Counted from the first letter of the stretch, positions 7,810 through 16,909 are shown. The stretch is DNA of 64,000 bases from CAWGJC01 sp965276665 (GCA_965276665.1 OZ255620.1:2914001-2978000), one strand, 5' to 3'. Numbers and translations are program-made. Notes: generated from the sequence alone by a model not told the origin.

Positions 7810-8643
7810 TTATTGTTTGACGGCGCCGGCCGTCAGGCCGCCGACCAGGCGGCGTTGCACGACTAAGAAAAGAAACATTACCGGCAACGCGATCAGCGTG
7901 CCGCCGGCGGTCAGCAAGCCCCATTGCACGCTGAACTCGCCGATGAAGAGCTGCAACGCCACCGTCACCGTGCGCACCGCCTCGCCGGTCAGCATCATCG
8001 CGAACAGATACTCGTTCCACGAGGTGATGAACACGTAGATCGCGGTCGTCACCAGCCCCGGCATCACGAGGGGCAGAATGACGCGGAGGATCACCTGCAT
8101 CCGGCTCGCGCCGTCGATCGTCGCCGCCTCGTCGAGATCGCGCGGGATCGCGTTGAAATAACTCACCAGCATCCAGATCGAGAATGGGATCGCGAAGGTC
8201 GAGTGACCGATGATCACGCCGAGAAACGTGTCGATCAGCCCGAGCGCGCGCATCAGCACGAAAAGCGGGATGATCAGCAGCACGACCGGGAACATGTTGA
8301 TGACGAGAAAGCTCGTCATGATGGTCCGCCTGCCGCGGAACCGGAAACGCGAGAACGCATAGGCCGCCGGCACGCTGGTCGCGAGGCCGAGCAGAACCGC
8401 GCCGCAGGCGATCACCAGGCTGTTCAGCATGTTGAACGCGAAACTCGTCGTGCCGATCAGCATGCGGTAATGCGCGAACGTCACCCGGCTCGGCAGATAG
8501 CGCAGCGGAAACGCGGTGAGATCGGTATCGGGCCGAAGCGAGGTGATCACCATCCAGGCGATCGGCGCGAGCGCGAAGACGAGCACGATCAGCACCGGAA
8601 TTTCCACCAGCAGGATGCGGCGCGGCGTGCTGCGGCGGATCAT
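7810..8643 (-). CDS. Sugar ABC transporter permease, MalG type
   Basis: Second inner-membrane permease of a CUT1-type carbohydrate importer, 277 aa with six predicted helices. The cytoplasmic EAA loop reads EAATIDGASRMQVILRVILP, the site where an MsmK/UgpC-type ATPase docks. Its start overlaps the stop of the partner permease (ATGA), so the two are made in step. No ATPase gene lies in this operon or anywhere else in the island. Confidence 0.92.
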   Translation of the reverse strand: MIRRSTPRRILLVEIPVLIVLVFALAPIAWMVITSLRPDTDLTAFPLRYLPSRVTFAHYRMLIGTTSFAFNMLNSLVIACGAVLLGLATSVPAAYAFSRFRFRGRRTIMTSFLVINMFPVVLLIIPLFVLMRALGLIDTFLGVIIGHSTFAIPFSIWMLVSYFNAIPRDLDEAATIDGASRMQVILRVILPLVMPGLVTTAIYVFITSWNEYLFAMMLTGEAVRTVTVALQLFIGEFSVQWGLLTAGGTLIALPVMFLFLVVQRRLVGGLTAGAVKQ

Positions 8644-9554
8644 CGCTCGAGCTCCGCCGCCTGCCGGCGGATATAAAGCCCGACGATCGCCAGCAGGATC
8701 GCGGTCAGTACCAGAGAGAGCGCCGCGGCATAGCCGTATTCCATGCTCGTCGAAGCGCGCAGGAACGCATAGAGCGGCAGCGTATAGGTGGCATAGCCGG
8801 GGCCGCCGCCGGTCATCACCAGGATGACGTCGAGCGAATTCGCGACCCAGATGATCCGCAGCAGCACCGCGGTGCCGAGAATGCCGGCGATCGAGGGCAG
8901 GGTGATGTGGACGAACTGCCGCCGCGGCGTCGCGCCATCGAGCTCCGCCGCCTCGTAGAGCTCCGGGCTCACCGTCTGCAGCCCGGCGAGGATCATCACG
9001 GTGAAGAACGGAAAACCCTGCCAGATCAGCGCCAGCATCACGCAGGCGAGCGCGGTCGCCGGATTGGCGAGCCAGGCGACCGGCGCCGAGATCACGCCCG
9101 ACCGCAACAGCACGTCGTTCAGCACGCCGAGATTGAAATCATAGATCCAGGTCCACATCAGCCCGATGATCACCGAAGGGAGCGCCCAGGGCAGCACGAC
9201 CAGCGCGCGCGCGAGGCCGCGCCACCAGAAACTCTGGTTGAGCAGCAGCGCCGCGGCGAGCCCGACCAGCAATTGCAGCGCCACGATGACGCCGACCCAG
9301 ATCGCCGAATGCCAGAGCGAGATCCAGAACACCGAATCGCCGAGCAGGGCGATGAAATTCTGCAGGCCCACGAAGGTCGAGGAATCGGGATCGTACAGAA
9401 CATAATTCTGCAGGCTGAGACCGATGGTCCGCGCCGCCGGAAACAGGATGACCAGCGCCGTCACCAGCAGCGCCGGCAGCAGGAAACCGTACGGCGTCGC
9501 GGAGCGCGCGAGGGATTTACCCGGCGTCGCGGAGCGCGCGAGGGATTTTGTCAT
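8640..9554 (-). CDS. Sugar ABC transporter permease, MalF type
   Basis: First permease of the importer, 304 aa. It has six hydrophobic segments and an EAA loop (EAAELDGATPRRQFVHITLP) plus the TGGGPGYATYTLPLYAF block usual in CUT1 permeases. The ATG at 9554 begins MTKSLARSATPGKSLARSATP: a perfect 30-base tandem duplication doubles the first ten residues after the start without breaking the frame. The substrate-binding protein gene ends 23 bases upstream. Confidence 0.9.
   Translation of the reverse strand: MTKSLARSATPGKSLARSATPYGFLLPALLVTALVILFPAARTIGLSLQNYVLYDPDSSTFVGLQNFIALLGDSVFWISLWHSAIWVGVIVALQLLVGLAAALLLNQSFWWRGLARALVVLPWALPSVIIGLMWTWIYDFNLGVLNDVLLRSGVISAPVAWLANPATALACVMLALIWQGFPFFTVMILAGLQTVSPELYEAAELDGATPRRQFVHITLPSIAGILGTAVLLRIIWVANSLDVILVMTGGGPGYATYTLPLYAFLRASTSMEYGYAAALSLVLTAILLAIVGLYIRRQAAELER
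9493..9548. repeat. In-frame 30-bp tandem duplication inside a permease gene
   Basis: The 26-base block GGCGTCGCGG...AGGGATTT at 9493-9518 recurs exactly at 9523-9548, giving a period of 30 bases. It duplicates ten codons (SLARSATPGK-type) near the N-terminus of the MalF-type permease. Confidence 0.9.
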
Positions 9555-9577
9555 GCGCGTGGAGTGGCGTGCCCGGC

Positions 9578-10795
9578 TCAGCTCTCCCATGCCTGTTCGA
9601 CCGCGCGCATCATGTCGTCCGGCTTGGTCGCGCCGATCAGCGCGCGCTGCAGGTTGGTGGGCAGGATTCGGGCGATGAAATCCGGCGTCTTGACGTTGTC
9701 GGGTAGCGGCTGCGCGATCGGCAGCGAGGCAGTGCTCGCATCGACGAAACGCTTTGGCTGCACCGACCAGCTCTTGCCGCCCGAGACGGTGATCGGCAAC
9801 TGGCCGCTCAGCTTGGCCTGCGCGATGTTGTTGTCGCCGCTCGAGAGGAAGCTGATCCAGCGGAACGCCGCTTCCTTGTTGCGGCTCGCCGAGAAGATCG
9901 CGTTTGACTCGTCGCCGAAATAGGTCCAGCCGCCACCATCCGGCGCCCGCGGCACCGGCACGGCGGAGACCTTGTCGCCGAGCGCCTGCACGATATCCAT
10001 CGCTGAGCCGATATGGTGGATCGCCATGCCGGTGCGGCCAGATTTGAAGTTGTTCACGATCTGCAGGAAGCTGTCGGTCGGCGCTGACGGCGGCACGACC
10101 TTCTGCGTCACCGCGAGATCGACGAACCAGCGATTGGCGGCGAGCGCCTTGTCGGTGATGAAACCGCCCTTGTCGAAACTCGCACCGCCGCCGAGCACGA
10201 AGGGTCCCCAATTGTCGTGGCAGCCGGCGCCCCCGCGCATGCCGTAGCCGAACATGCCGTCCTTCGTCATCGCCTTGGCGCAGGCGAGGAAATCGGCGAA
10301 ACTTTTCGGCGGCTGCAGCCCGGCCTGCTGCAGCAGATCCTGCCGGTAATAGAGGTAGATCACCACGTAATGCAGCGGCAGGTAGTATTGCTTGCCGTCC
10401 TGCGCGCGGTTCACCTTCCACACATCGCCGCTGATGTCGCTGCGGCCGGGCCAGCTTCCGAGATCGGTGTCGAGCGCCTCGATCGCGTGCATCTGCAGCA
10501 GGCGGCGCTGATAGGCGAGGCGCACCATCGCGCAATCCGGCGGCGTGCCGGAGACCACGGCGGCGAAGATCCGGTTGACGTAATCGGTGCCCCCGCCGAA
10601 CGGGATCGCCTCGGGCTCGACCTTGATCCCGGGATTTTCCTCCTCGAATTTCGCGACGAGCGCGGCCGGATTGTTCTGCGGATTGTCGTAATGATACCAC
10701 CAGCGCACCGTCGCCGGCGCGGCGATGGCCGGTTTGGCGAGCGGCGCGGCGAGCGCCGCGGCGCCGGCCATCCCGAGAAAGCCTCTGCGTTGCAT
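9578..10795 (-). CDS. Sugar ABC transporter substrate-binding protein (probable Tat export)
   Basis: A 405-aa periplasmic solute-binding protein of the CUT1 class. The N-terminus MQRRGFLGMAGAAALAAPLA is a twin-arginine type signal followed by an AIAAP cleavage region. The mature part has the features of this class: FEEENPGIKVE, the YVNRIFAAVVSGTPPD segment, GKQYYLPLHYVVIYLYYRQDLL and the WISFLSSGDNN helix. The two permease genes follow it and a GntR regulator precedes it in the same orientation. The ligand is unknown; the neighbouring dehydratases suggest a sugar or sugar acid. Confidence 0.9.
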   Translation of the reverse strand: MQRRGFLGMAGAAALAAPLAKPAIAAPATVRWWYHYDNPQNNPAALVAKFEEENPGIKVEPEAIPFGGGTDYVNRIFAAVVSGTPPDCAMVRLAYQRRLLQMHAIEALDTDLGSWPGRSDISGDVWKVNRAQDGKQYYLPLHYVVIYLYYRQDLLQQAGLQPPKSFADFLACAKAMTKDGMFGYGMRGGAGCHDNWGPFVLGGGASFDKGGFITDKALAANRWFVDLAVTQKVVPPSAPTDSFLQIVNNFKSGRTGMAIHHIGSAMDIVQALGDKVSAVPVPRAPDGGGWTYFGDESNAIFSASRNKEAAFRWISFLSSGDNNIAQAKLSGQLPITVSGGKSWSVQPKRFVDASTASLPIAQPLPDNVKTPDFIARILPTNLQRALIGATKPDDMMRAVEQAWES

Positions 10796-10855
10796 GATCG
10801 TCTCTCCCCAAAAATCTTCTTGCTGTTCAGTCGCCGGGGTGGAGCGCGGACCGGA

Positions 10856-11518
10856 TCATGCCGCGGCGTCCTTCGGCTCGCCTTCGGCGATCATGGTGTC
10901 GATGTGGACCCCGATCGCCTCGGCCAGGCCTTCGCCGTCGCGCGCGGCCAGGCGGTCGAGCAGCGCGTCGTGGCGCGACGCGGTTTCCGCCAGCGTGCGC
11001 CGGTGGCCGGGCGCCCAGAGCTTGCAGCGATGCGAATGCATGATGCAGCGGGCCAGGATCTGCGCCAGCGCGTCGAGGCCGGAGAGGCGGAAGATCGCGA
11101 GGTGGAATTCACGGTCCGCCTCGATCAGCCGGTATTCGTCGCCCTCGGCGGCGGCGGCGGCCATCTCGTCGTTGAGCGCCGCGATCGCCGCGAGGGCGGC
11201 GTTGTCCAGCTGCCGTACCGCCTTCAGCGCGCCGTTCAGCTCGATCCGCCGGCGGAGCGCGCGCATCTCGAGCGCCTCGTCGGGGTTGAGCCGCGTCACC
11301 GCGGTGCCGCGCCGCCCGGTGCGGGTGACGAGCCCGTCCTCCTGCAGGCGCAGCAGCGCCTCCCGCACGGTGCCCTGGCTGCAGCCGATCTCATGCGCGA
11401 GGCCGAGCTCGGTCAGCACCGATTCCGGCGCCAACTCGTTCAGCATGATGCGCCGCTTGACGATGCGATAGACGACATCGGACGGCCGGGCGAGCTTGGG
11501 GAACAGCGTGTGACCCAT
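10856..11518 (-). CDS. GntR-family regulator (FCD subfamily)
   Basis: A 220-aa regulator. The winged helix reads VVYRIVKRRIMLNELAPES...LAHEIGCSQGTVREALLRLQEDGLV, and the FCD domain contains EADREFHLAIFRLSGLDAL. It lies between an MFS gene (stop 33 bases upstream) and the ABC transporter genes, so it is probably transcribed with the operon it controls. An AT-rich palindrome overlaps its translation start region, consistent with autoregulation. Confidence 0.9.
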   Translation of the reverse strand: MGHTLFPKLARPSDVVYRIVKRRIMLNELAPESVLTELGLAHEIGCSQGTVREALLRLQEDGLVTRTGRRGTAVTRLNPDEALEMRALRRRIELNGALKAVRQLDNAALAAIAALNDEMAAAAAEGDEYRLIEADREFHLAIFRLSGLDALAQILARCIMHSHRCKLWAPGHRRTLAETASRHDALLDRLAARDGEGLAEAIGVHIDTMIAEGEPKDAAA

Positions 11519-11532
11519 CGATATAAATATCG
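11519..11532. promoter_or_regulatory. AT-rich palindrome directly before the GntR start codon
   Basis: CGATATAAATATCG has perfect 6-base arms around AA and abuts the start codon of the GntR gene at 11518. It is strikingly AT-rich for this DNA and replaces the expected ribosome-binding site, so a bound repressor or an RNA structure here would affect regulator synthesis directly. Confidence 0.45.
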
Positions 11533-11551
11533 GTAGCGGATCGCCGGCGAG

Positions 11552-12907
11552 TCAATCTCCGTGCGTGGCCGCCGGTTCGGCGGGCGCCGGCGTTATCCGC
11601 TCGATCCGGCCGATGATCACCGTCCAGGATATCACGCTGAGCAGCGCCATGCCGCCCACGAACAGCAGGGCGGGCGCGAAATCATCCCCATGCACCAGAA
11701 AGCCGATCGCCAGCGGCACCACGATGCCCATGCTGGTGCCGACGAAATTGAACGCGCCGCTCGCCAGCCCGACCAAGTTCGGCGGCGCCACCGAGGAGAC
11801 CACCGACCAGGAGATCGCCGCCAGCCCGCTGCCGAAGAAGGCGAGCGTCATGAAGGCGATGATCAGCGCCGGCGCGCTGACGAAATTGGCGCCGATGATC
11901 GTCATCGCGAGCACCGCCCCGGTGACGATCGGCGCCTTGCGCGCGAAGGACAGGGAAAAGCCGCGGCGCAGCAGCAGGTCGGAGACGAAGCCCGAGAGCA
12001 GGACGCCGAACCAGGCCGCGAGGAAGGGCAGCGTCGTCATGAAGCCCGCCTTCAGGAAGGCGATGTGCCGGTAGGTCACCAGGTAGGTCGGGAACCAGGT
12101 GAGAAAGAACCAGTTGGCGCAGGTCTCGCCCATATGGGCGAGCAGCAGCCCGATCATCCGCCGGTCCCGGAAGGCGCGGGAGGCCGGCACCGCATCCGGG
12201 TCCGCCGCATCGCCGGGGCGCCGGCGCGTCCAGCGCACGCGCCCGCCGCCTGCCTCGATCAGCGCGAGCTCGGCGGCGTTCGCCCGAGATTGCGCGGGAT
12301 CGCGATAGAGAAGGCGAAAGCCCAGCGCCCAGAGCAGGCCGACCGCGCCGGTGATGAGGAACATGCCGCGCCAGCCGAACGCGCTCTGCAGCCAGACCAG
12401 GCCCGGCACCAGGAAGGCCAGCCCGACATACTGGCCGGAGACGTAGATGCCGACCGCGCTCGCCCGCTCGCGCTCCGGCAGCCAGGTGGTGATGATCCGG
12501 TTGTTCATCGGATAGGACGGCACCTCGCTCGCGCCGACGCCGAGCCGGAAGGCGAAGAGCGGCCAGAGCGAGCCGGCGAAGCCCTGCAGGAAGGAGAAGA
12601 TCGACCAGAAAAAGATCGCGCAGGGGTAGAGGAGGCGCGGCCCGATCCGGTCCACCAGCACCGCGCCCGGCAATTGCAACGGCGAATAGGCCCAGGCGAA
12701 GGCCGAGAAGATCAGCCCCATGCGGACCGGGGTGAGGTGCAGCTCGGCGGCGATGCGGGGCGCGGCGATCGCGATGCTGCTGCGGTCCAGGTAGTTGATC
12801 ACCACGGTGACGAACAGCATCGCGACGATCAGCCGGCGAACCCGGCTCGGCGTCCCGGCCGCGCCCGGGCGCACCTGCCCGGGATACACCGCTTCGTTCG
12901 GCACCAT
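11552..12907 (-). CDS. MFS transporter, ACS family (hexuronate/glucarate-like)
   Basis: A 451-aa, 12-helix proton- or sodium-coupled carrier for organic anions. The first helix and loop (VVINYLDRSSIAIAAPRIAAEL), the QLPGAVLVDRIGPR conserved motif between helices 2 and 3, and GVGASEVPSYPMNNRII are typical of ExuT/GudP relatives. It is the first gene of a minus-strand unit that continues with GntR, a binding protein and two permeases. This suggests alternative low- and high-affinity uptake of related compounds. The ATG at 12907 gives a short hydrophilic leader. Confidence 0.9.
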   Translation of the reverse strand: MVPNEAVYPGQVRPGAAGTPSRVRRLIVAMLFVTVVINYLDRSSIAIAAPRIAAELHLTPVRMGLIFSAFAWAYSPLQLPGAVLVDRIGPRLLYPCAIFFWSIFSFLQGFAGSLWPLFAFRLGVGASEVPSYPMNNRIITTWLPERERASAVGIYVSGQYVGLAFLVPGLVWLQSAFGWRGMFLITGAVGLLWALGFRLLYRDPAQSRANAAELALIEAGGGRVRWTRRRPGDAADPDAVPASRAFRDRRMIGLLLAHMGETCANWFFLTWFPTYLVTYRHIAFLKAGFMTTLPFLAAWFGVLLSGFVSDLLLRRGFSLSFARKAPIVTGAVLAMTIIGANFVSAPALIIAFMTLAFFGSGLAAISWSVVSSVAPPNLVGLASGAFNFVGTSMGIVVPLAIGFLVHGDDFAPALLFVGGMALLSVISWTVIIGRIERITPAPAEPAATHGD

Positions 12908-12937
12908 CCACCGTTTGATCGTTTCCGCCGCAATTCG

Positions 12938-12975
12938 TTGACGAACACGGGTCGTATTGTCAATCTTTGATCAAA
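12938..12975. promoter_or_regulatory. Divergent control region with TTGAC/GTCAA pair and TTTGATCAAA palindrome
   Basis: This 81-base gap separates the MFS gene from a divergent GntR gene. TTGAC at 12938 and GTCAA at 12959 form an inverted pair; ATTGTCAAT lies at 12956-12964 and the perfect palindrome TTTGATCAAA at 12966-12975. On the minus strand the second motif reads TTGACA, a perfect -35 hexamer pointing to the MFS gene. Promoter and operator readings are not exclusive. Confidence 0.5.
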
Positions 12976-12988
12976 CGCGAGAAGCTGG

Positions 12989-13657
12989 ATGGGGAAAGGC
13001 GTGGCGCAGCATTCCAGCATCCGGGATCACATCCTCGCCGACATCGTTTCCGGCGCGATCGCCTTCGGGGCGCGGCTGACCATCGACGATCTCGCCCGGC
13101 GCTATCATGCGAGCCACATGCCGGTGCGCGAGGCGCTGCGCGGGCTGCAGGGCGCGGGCGTGCTCGAAACCGGGCCGGGCCGCAGCGCGCGGGTGCGCCA
13201 TCTCGACCCGGTTTTCGTCGAGAACCTGTTCGCCACGCGCGGCGCGCTGGAGGTGCTGCTGGTGCGCCGCGCGGCGCAGCGCTGCACGCCGGCGGAGCTC
13301 GCCGCGCTGGAGGCGATCGAGGATGGGCTGGAAGCAAGGCTCGCCGAGGGCGACTACACCGGCGCGCTGGCGCAGAATCGCCGCCTGCACGCCGCGATCA
13401 ACGACCTCGCCGCCAATCCGGAAGCGGTGTCGGTGATCGACCGGCACTGGCTGCTGATCAGCGCGCTCTGGCAGCGTGTCGGGTACGGGAAAGAGCGTTA
13501 TCCGGGGGTGGTGAGCGACCACCGCCACCTGCTGCGCGCGTTCGCGCAAGGCGATGCGGATGCCGCGGCGACGCTGATGGGGGCGCATGTGATCAAGGCG
13601 AAATTCGACCTGCTGACGCGGCTGGCCGCGCTCGGCCCGGGCACGTCCGATGTTTAG
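12989..13657 (+). CDS. GntR-family regulator (FCD subfamily)
   Basis: A 222-aa protein with the winged helix SIRDHILADIVSGAIAFGARL...LARRYHASHMPVREALRGLQGAGVLE and an FCD domain (QNRRLHAAINDLAANPEAV, SDHRHLLRAFAQGD). It diverges from the MFS operon and overlaps the next enzyme gene by 8 bases. It is therefore well placed to control both the transporter operon and the dehydratase downstream. Confidence 0.9.
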   Translation: MGKGVAQHSSIRDHILADIVSGAIAFGARLTIDDLARRYHASHMPVREALRGLQGAGVLETGPGRSARVRHLDPVFVENLFATRGALEVLLVRRAAQRCTPAELAALEAIEDGLEARLAEGDYTGALAQNRRLHAAINDLAANPEAVSVIDRHWLLISALWQRVGYGKERYPGVVSDHRHLLRAFAQGDADAAATLMGAHVIKAKFDLLTRLAALGPGTSDV

Positions 13658-14828
13658 GTTGCCGATGTCGAGGTTGGCCGCGCTGACATTCTCGGTCGCC
13701 GAGGTGACCCCGAAGACGCGCTGGATCTTCCTCGAGGCGCTGACCGAGGATGGGCGGCGCGGCGCCGGCGAGGCGACGCTCGGCGGCCAGGAGGCGGCGG
13801 TGGGCGAGGCCGTGCGGGCGCTCGCCGCGCAGGCCTTTGCGCTGCCCGAAGCCGACCCCGGACACCTCGCGCGGCCGGCGCTCCCCGGGCTCGCCCAGGC
13901 GGCGGCCTTTTCGGCGCTCGACCAGGCTTTTTGGGACCTCACCGCGCAGGCAGGCGGGGTGCGACTCGCGGACGCGCTGGCCGCGGGGACGGGCGCGCGG
14001 CGCGGCGCGATTCCGCTTTACGCCAACATCAACCGCCGCACGCTGGACCGCTCGCCCGAAGGTTTCGCCGCCAGCGCGCGCGATGCGCTCGCCGCCGGCC
14101 ATGCGGCGATCAAGATCGCGCCGTTCGACGAGGCGACGCCGGAGGCGCGCCGCGGCGGCGCGCTCACGGACGCGATCGGCCCCGGCCTCGCGCGCGTCGC
14201 GGCGGTGCGCGAGGCCATCGGCCCGGCGCGCACTCTGCAGGTCGATTGTCACTGGCGGCTCGATGAGGACGCGGCCGCGCGGGTGATCGCGGGTGCGGCG
14301 GAATGCGGCGTGCGTTGGGTCGAGTGCCCGCTGCCGGAAACGCCGGAGCAGATGGCGGCGCTGGTGCGGTTGCGCGGGCTCGCGAACCGGCGCGGCGTGC
14401 TGCTCGCCGGATGCGAGCAGGGAATCGGCCTCGCAGGCTTCCTGCCGTTTCTGGACGCCGGCGCCTACGACGTGATGATGCCGGACGCGAAATATGTCGG
14501 CGGCCTCGCGGAGATGCTGCGCCTTGCCGCGCGGATGCGCCTATCCGGTGTCGCCTTTTCGCCGCACAACCCGTCCGGCCCGGTCTGTCACGCGGTCAGC
14601 CTGCAGCTCTGCGCCGCGGTGGACGAGCTGCACAGCCTGGAGACGCAGTTCGACGAGACGCCGCTGTTTGCCGCGCTGGCCGGGTCGCCCTTCGCGCCGG
14701 TGCAGGCGGGCAGGGAGTCGCTGCCCGACGCGCCCGGGCTCGGCTTCGCGCTCGACCCCGCCACGCTGGACCGCTGCCGCACGACGCACTGGACCCTGAC
14801 GCGGAACGGCGAGACCGCGAGACCCTAG
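13650..14828 (+). CDS. Divergent enolase-superfamily enzyme
   Basis: A 392-aa barrel enzyme distantly related to mandelate racemase / o-succinylbenzoate synthase. The order of motifs is kept: HAAIKIAPFD (lysine), LQVDCHWRL (Asp), VECPLPE (Glu), AGCEQGIG (Glu), MPDAKYVGG and FSPHNPSGPV (His). Several surroundings differ from the standard, for example DCHW instead of DAN, so the reaction may differ. The reading frame overlaps the GntR gene by 8 bases; a second methionine five codons in (13665) is an alternative start. The protein is alanine- and arginine-rich. Confidence 0.8.
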   Translation: MFRLPMSRLAALTFSVAEVTPKTRWIFLEALTEDGRRGAGEATLGGQEAAVGEAVRALAAQAFALPEADPGHLARPALPGLAQAAAFSALDQAFWDLTAQAGGVRLADALAAGTGARRGAIPLYANINRRTLDRSPEGFAASARDALAAGHAAIKIAPFDEATPEARRGGALTDAIGPGLARVAAVREAIGPARTLQVDCHWRLDEDAAARVIAGAAECGVRWVECPLPETPEQMAALVRLRGLANRRGVLLAGCEQGIGLAGFLPFLDAGAYDVMMPDAKYVGGLAEMLRLAARMRLSGVAFSPHNPSGPVCHAVSLQLCAAVDELHSLETQFDETPLFAALAGSPFAPVQAGRESLPDAPGLGFALDPATLDRCRTTHWTLTRNGETARP

Positions 14829-14883
14829 GATCGGGAGCGTTCGGCGTCCGCCTTCCTCGGCGCAGCGGTTCCGTTTCGGCGAA

Positions 14884-15377
14884 TCAGGAGCTCCGAACCG
14901 GCAGTTTCTTCTCGTACATTATCTCATAAGGCACGAAGCCGGCGCGTTCATAGCTTGTCCGGGCAGGCTGGTTGGCCGCCAGTGAGCCGATCCGTATTCG
15001 TGTGACGCCCGTCGCGGCAAGGTGATTGGCGAGTGCGTCGAGGAGATGTCCTGCGATCCCTCTCCCCCGATGAGGCGGGAAAACACAGATATCCGAAATG
15101 TAGCCGACGCGATTGGAGTCGGCGGCTTCAGCGATATTCCACGTGTGTTCGACCCAGCCCGCAGCAAAACCAACAACCAATCCGTCACGCTCCGCCACCA
15201 GCACGGCTCCCATCTCACCGGCTTTCCGCAGCATCCAATCAAGATAGCAATCGGCGATCTCTTCACCGGGCCGCCTCGTGTTACTCAATGCCCGCTCATG
15301 TTCCTGCAATTCGAGATGGCGCGCCGCAATGCGGGTCGATCTGACGTCGTGGCGGGTCTGATCGTCGGGCTGCTCAT
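14884..15377 (-). pseudogene. GNAT N-acetyltransferase with an N-terminal frameshift
   Basis: From the ATG at 15377 the frame begins MSSPTIRPATTSDRPALRRAI, a textbook GNAT N-terminus, then fails. The rest of the protein (LQEHERALSNTRRPGEEIAD, then the acetyl-CoA loop VFPPHRGRGIAGHLLDALANH and the AGFVPYEIMYEKKL end) continues in another frame. The break lies around 15311-15320. The frame downstream has no ATG or GTG before the break, only a TTG at 15309. One indel or sequencing error would restore an intact gene of about 164 aa. Confidence 0.75.
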
Positions 15378-15563
15378 CTCACCATCATGCCTGCTGCATC
15401 GTCACGCCCGCGCCGATGCTCGCCGAGGAAGGCCGCCGCTTCTACGAGGAGGTGCGCCACTCGAGGCGAGTGTCGGGCGATGAAGAGATCGTGGCAAGGA
15501 CAGATGGTGGTTGTCCCGCGCCGGCCGCCGCACCATTTCTTTTGAAGAGAATGGAGGCGTATC

Positions 15564-16037
15564 GTGGCAAAGCTTGACGTGTTCGCGTTCGGGAAATCCA
15601 CGCTCAACGCGTTCCTGTTCGCCGATGTCGGCGTCGAGCTGAACGGCTCGTCGCTGACGGTCCTCTCCACCCTGGCGCGGCTCGGCGACGATCCGTGGCT
15701 CAAAGCCGCGAGCTGGGCGCGCATGCCGCGCACCGCCGCGCGCGCGGCGCTCGCCACCTCCATCGGCGGAATGCCGTTGCGGCCGATGGATCTCGATGCG
15801 GCGCCGGCCACCGCCGCGCGTCTGATCGACCTGCTCTTCGCATCGCGGGCGGCGGAGGAGACGGCGGCGAAGCCGGCTTTGACGATCGGCAGGCTGAGAC
15901 GCGCGCCTGGCCTCGTTGCCTCCCTGGCGATCGGCCTGGCCCTCGTCTTCGCCCTGACGGTGGCGCATGAGGTCCACAACACAGGCGCGTCCACGGCCGG
16001 GCCAGCGCCGCTCACGCAGACCAGCACCGACCCGTAA
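15564..16037 (+). CDS. Conserved hypothetical protein with C-terminal membrane helix
   Basis: A 157-aa protein starting with GTG after a GGAG ribosome site. The N-terminal part (LNAFLFADVGVELNGSSLTV, LARLGDDPWLKAASWARMP) resembles a small family of unknown function I associate with Acetobacteraceae. A hydrophobic segment (APGLVASLAIGLALVFALTV) near residue 120 is followed by a short polar tail, suggesting a tail-anchored inner-membrane protein. A hairpin terminator follows directly. The 186 bases upstream of it hold no recognisable gene. Confidence 0.6.
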   Translation: MAKLDVFAFGKSTLNAFLFADVGVELNGSSLTVLSTLARLGDDPWLKAASWARMPRTAARAALATSIGGMPLRPMDLDAAPATAARLIDLLFASRAAEETAAKPALTIGRLRRAPGLVASLAIGLALVFALTVAHEVHNTGASTAGPAPLTQTSTDP

Positions 16038-16040
16038 CAC

Positions 16041-16070
16041 GCGCGGCGCGGTTAGCTGGCCGCGCTTTCT
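16041..16070 (+). terminator. Intrinsic terminator-like hairpin
   Basis: GCGCGGC (16041-16047) pairs with GCCGCGC (16059-16065) around an 11-base loop and is followed by TTTCT. It lies three bases after the stop codon of the hypothetical protein gene and also faces the end of the convergent GntR gene. Confidence 0.6.
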
Positions 16071-16909
16071 CAGCGAGTTACGGCTTTTCCTTGCAGGCGC
16101 GGGCCGCCGTCCTTGTCCGGCTGGCCGGGCAGCGTGGTCCGGCGCCGCCCGGCCTGCGTGCGCGCGCGGCTGGCGAGGAAATCGAGATAGGCGTCCCGGC
16201 GCGAGCGGATATGCGCCACGCAGATCTCCGCCAGCGCCCAGCTGTCCCGCCCGGAGAGCAGTCCGATCATCAACCGGTGCTCGGCGCGCGCTCTGGCGCG
16301 GTCTTCGGGGTCGGCGATGCTGCGGCTGCGCACCGCGTAGGTCAGCGACAGCATCTTGTCGATGATCTCCTGCAGATACCGGTTGCCGCAGAGCGCGAAC
16401 AGCGCGTCGTGGAACCGCTCGTTGGCGAGATGGATGCCGCGCAGGTCGCCGCTCTCCAGATGCCGCTCGTACTCCTCCTCGATCCGGGTGAGATCGGCGA
16501 TCTGGCCTGGCGTCGCGGGCAGCGGAATGCGCAGCGCGGCCTGGCGCTGCAGCATCTCGCGAACATCGTGGATCTCGATGACCTCCTGCGGCGTGAAGGT
16601 GCGGACCACGGCGCTGTGGTTGCGCTCCTTGACCACGATGCCGAGGCTCTCGAGCCGGCCGAGCGCGCGGCGGATCACATGGCGGGAATGGCCGAAGCGC
16701 CGCAGCAGTTTTTCCTCGCGGAGCGACTCCCCCGGACCGGCGCGGCCGAAAATGATGTCCTCCTCGATTTCCCGTGCGATGCGCGCCTCGGCGAGGCCGA
16801 GCTCATCGGTCAGGTCGTCCGGCAGATCCGGGACGGCGGCGGCGCGCCGCGCTGTCGGGTATTTCGCAGCGGGCTCATGCCGAGGCGAGGGCGGCGGGCG
16901 AGCGGGCAT
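16070..16909 (-). CDS. GntR-family regulator (FCD subfamily)
   Basis: A 279-aa regulator. The winged helix is less standard (ARIAREIEEDIIFGRAGPGE...LLRRFGHSRHVIRRALGRLESLGIV) and the FCD domain is clear (LANERFHDALFALCGNRYL, AEHRLMIGLLSGRD). The region before the DNA-binding domain is proline- and arginine-rich and overlaps the end of the MFS gene by about 35 bases. The start at 16909 is one of several possible; the true one could be nearer the domain. It belongs to the aldolase-MFS-GntR minus-strand unit. Confidence 0.85.
   Translation of the reverse strand: MPARPPPSPRHEPAAKYPTARRAAAVPDLPDDLTDELGLAEARIAREIEEDIIFGRAGPGESLREEKLLRRFGHSRHVIRRALGRLESLGIVVKERNHSAVVRTFTPQEVIEIHDVREMLQRQAALRIPLPATPGQIADLTRIEEEYERHLESGDLRGIHLANERFHDALFALCGNRYLQEIIDKMLSLTYAVRSRSIADPEDRARARAEHRLMIGLLSGRDSWALAEICVAHIRSRRDAYLDFLASRARTQAGRRRTTLPGQPDKDGGPRLQGKAVTR

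Noticed and set aside
15378..15563. Possible remnant peptide reading PAPMLAEEGRRFYEEVRHS
   Set aside because: Too short and without a recognisable family; no start or conserved motif, so not listed as a gene.
15374..16040. Two minus-strand frames opposite the hypothetical protein gene
   Set aside because: The plus-strand frame has a GTG with a GGAG site, a membrane helix and a terminator directly after it; the opposite frames are arginine-rich without family features.
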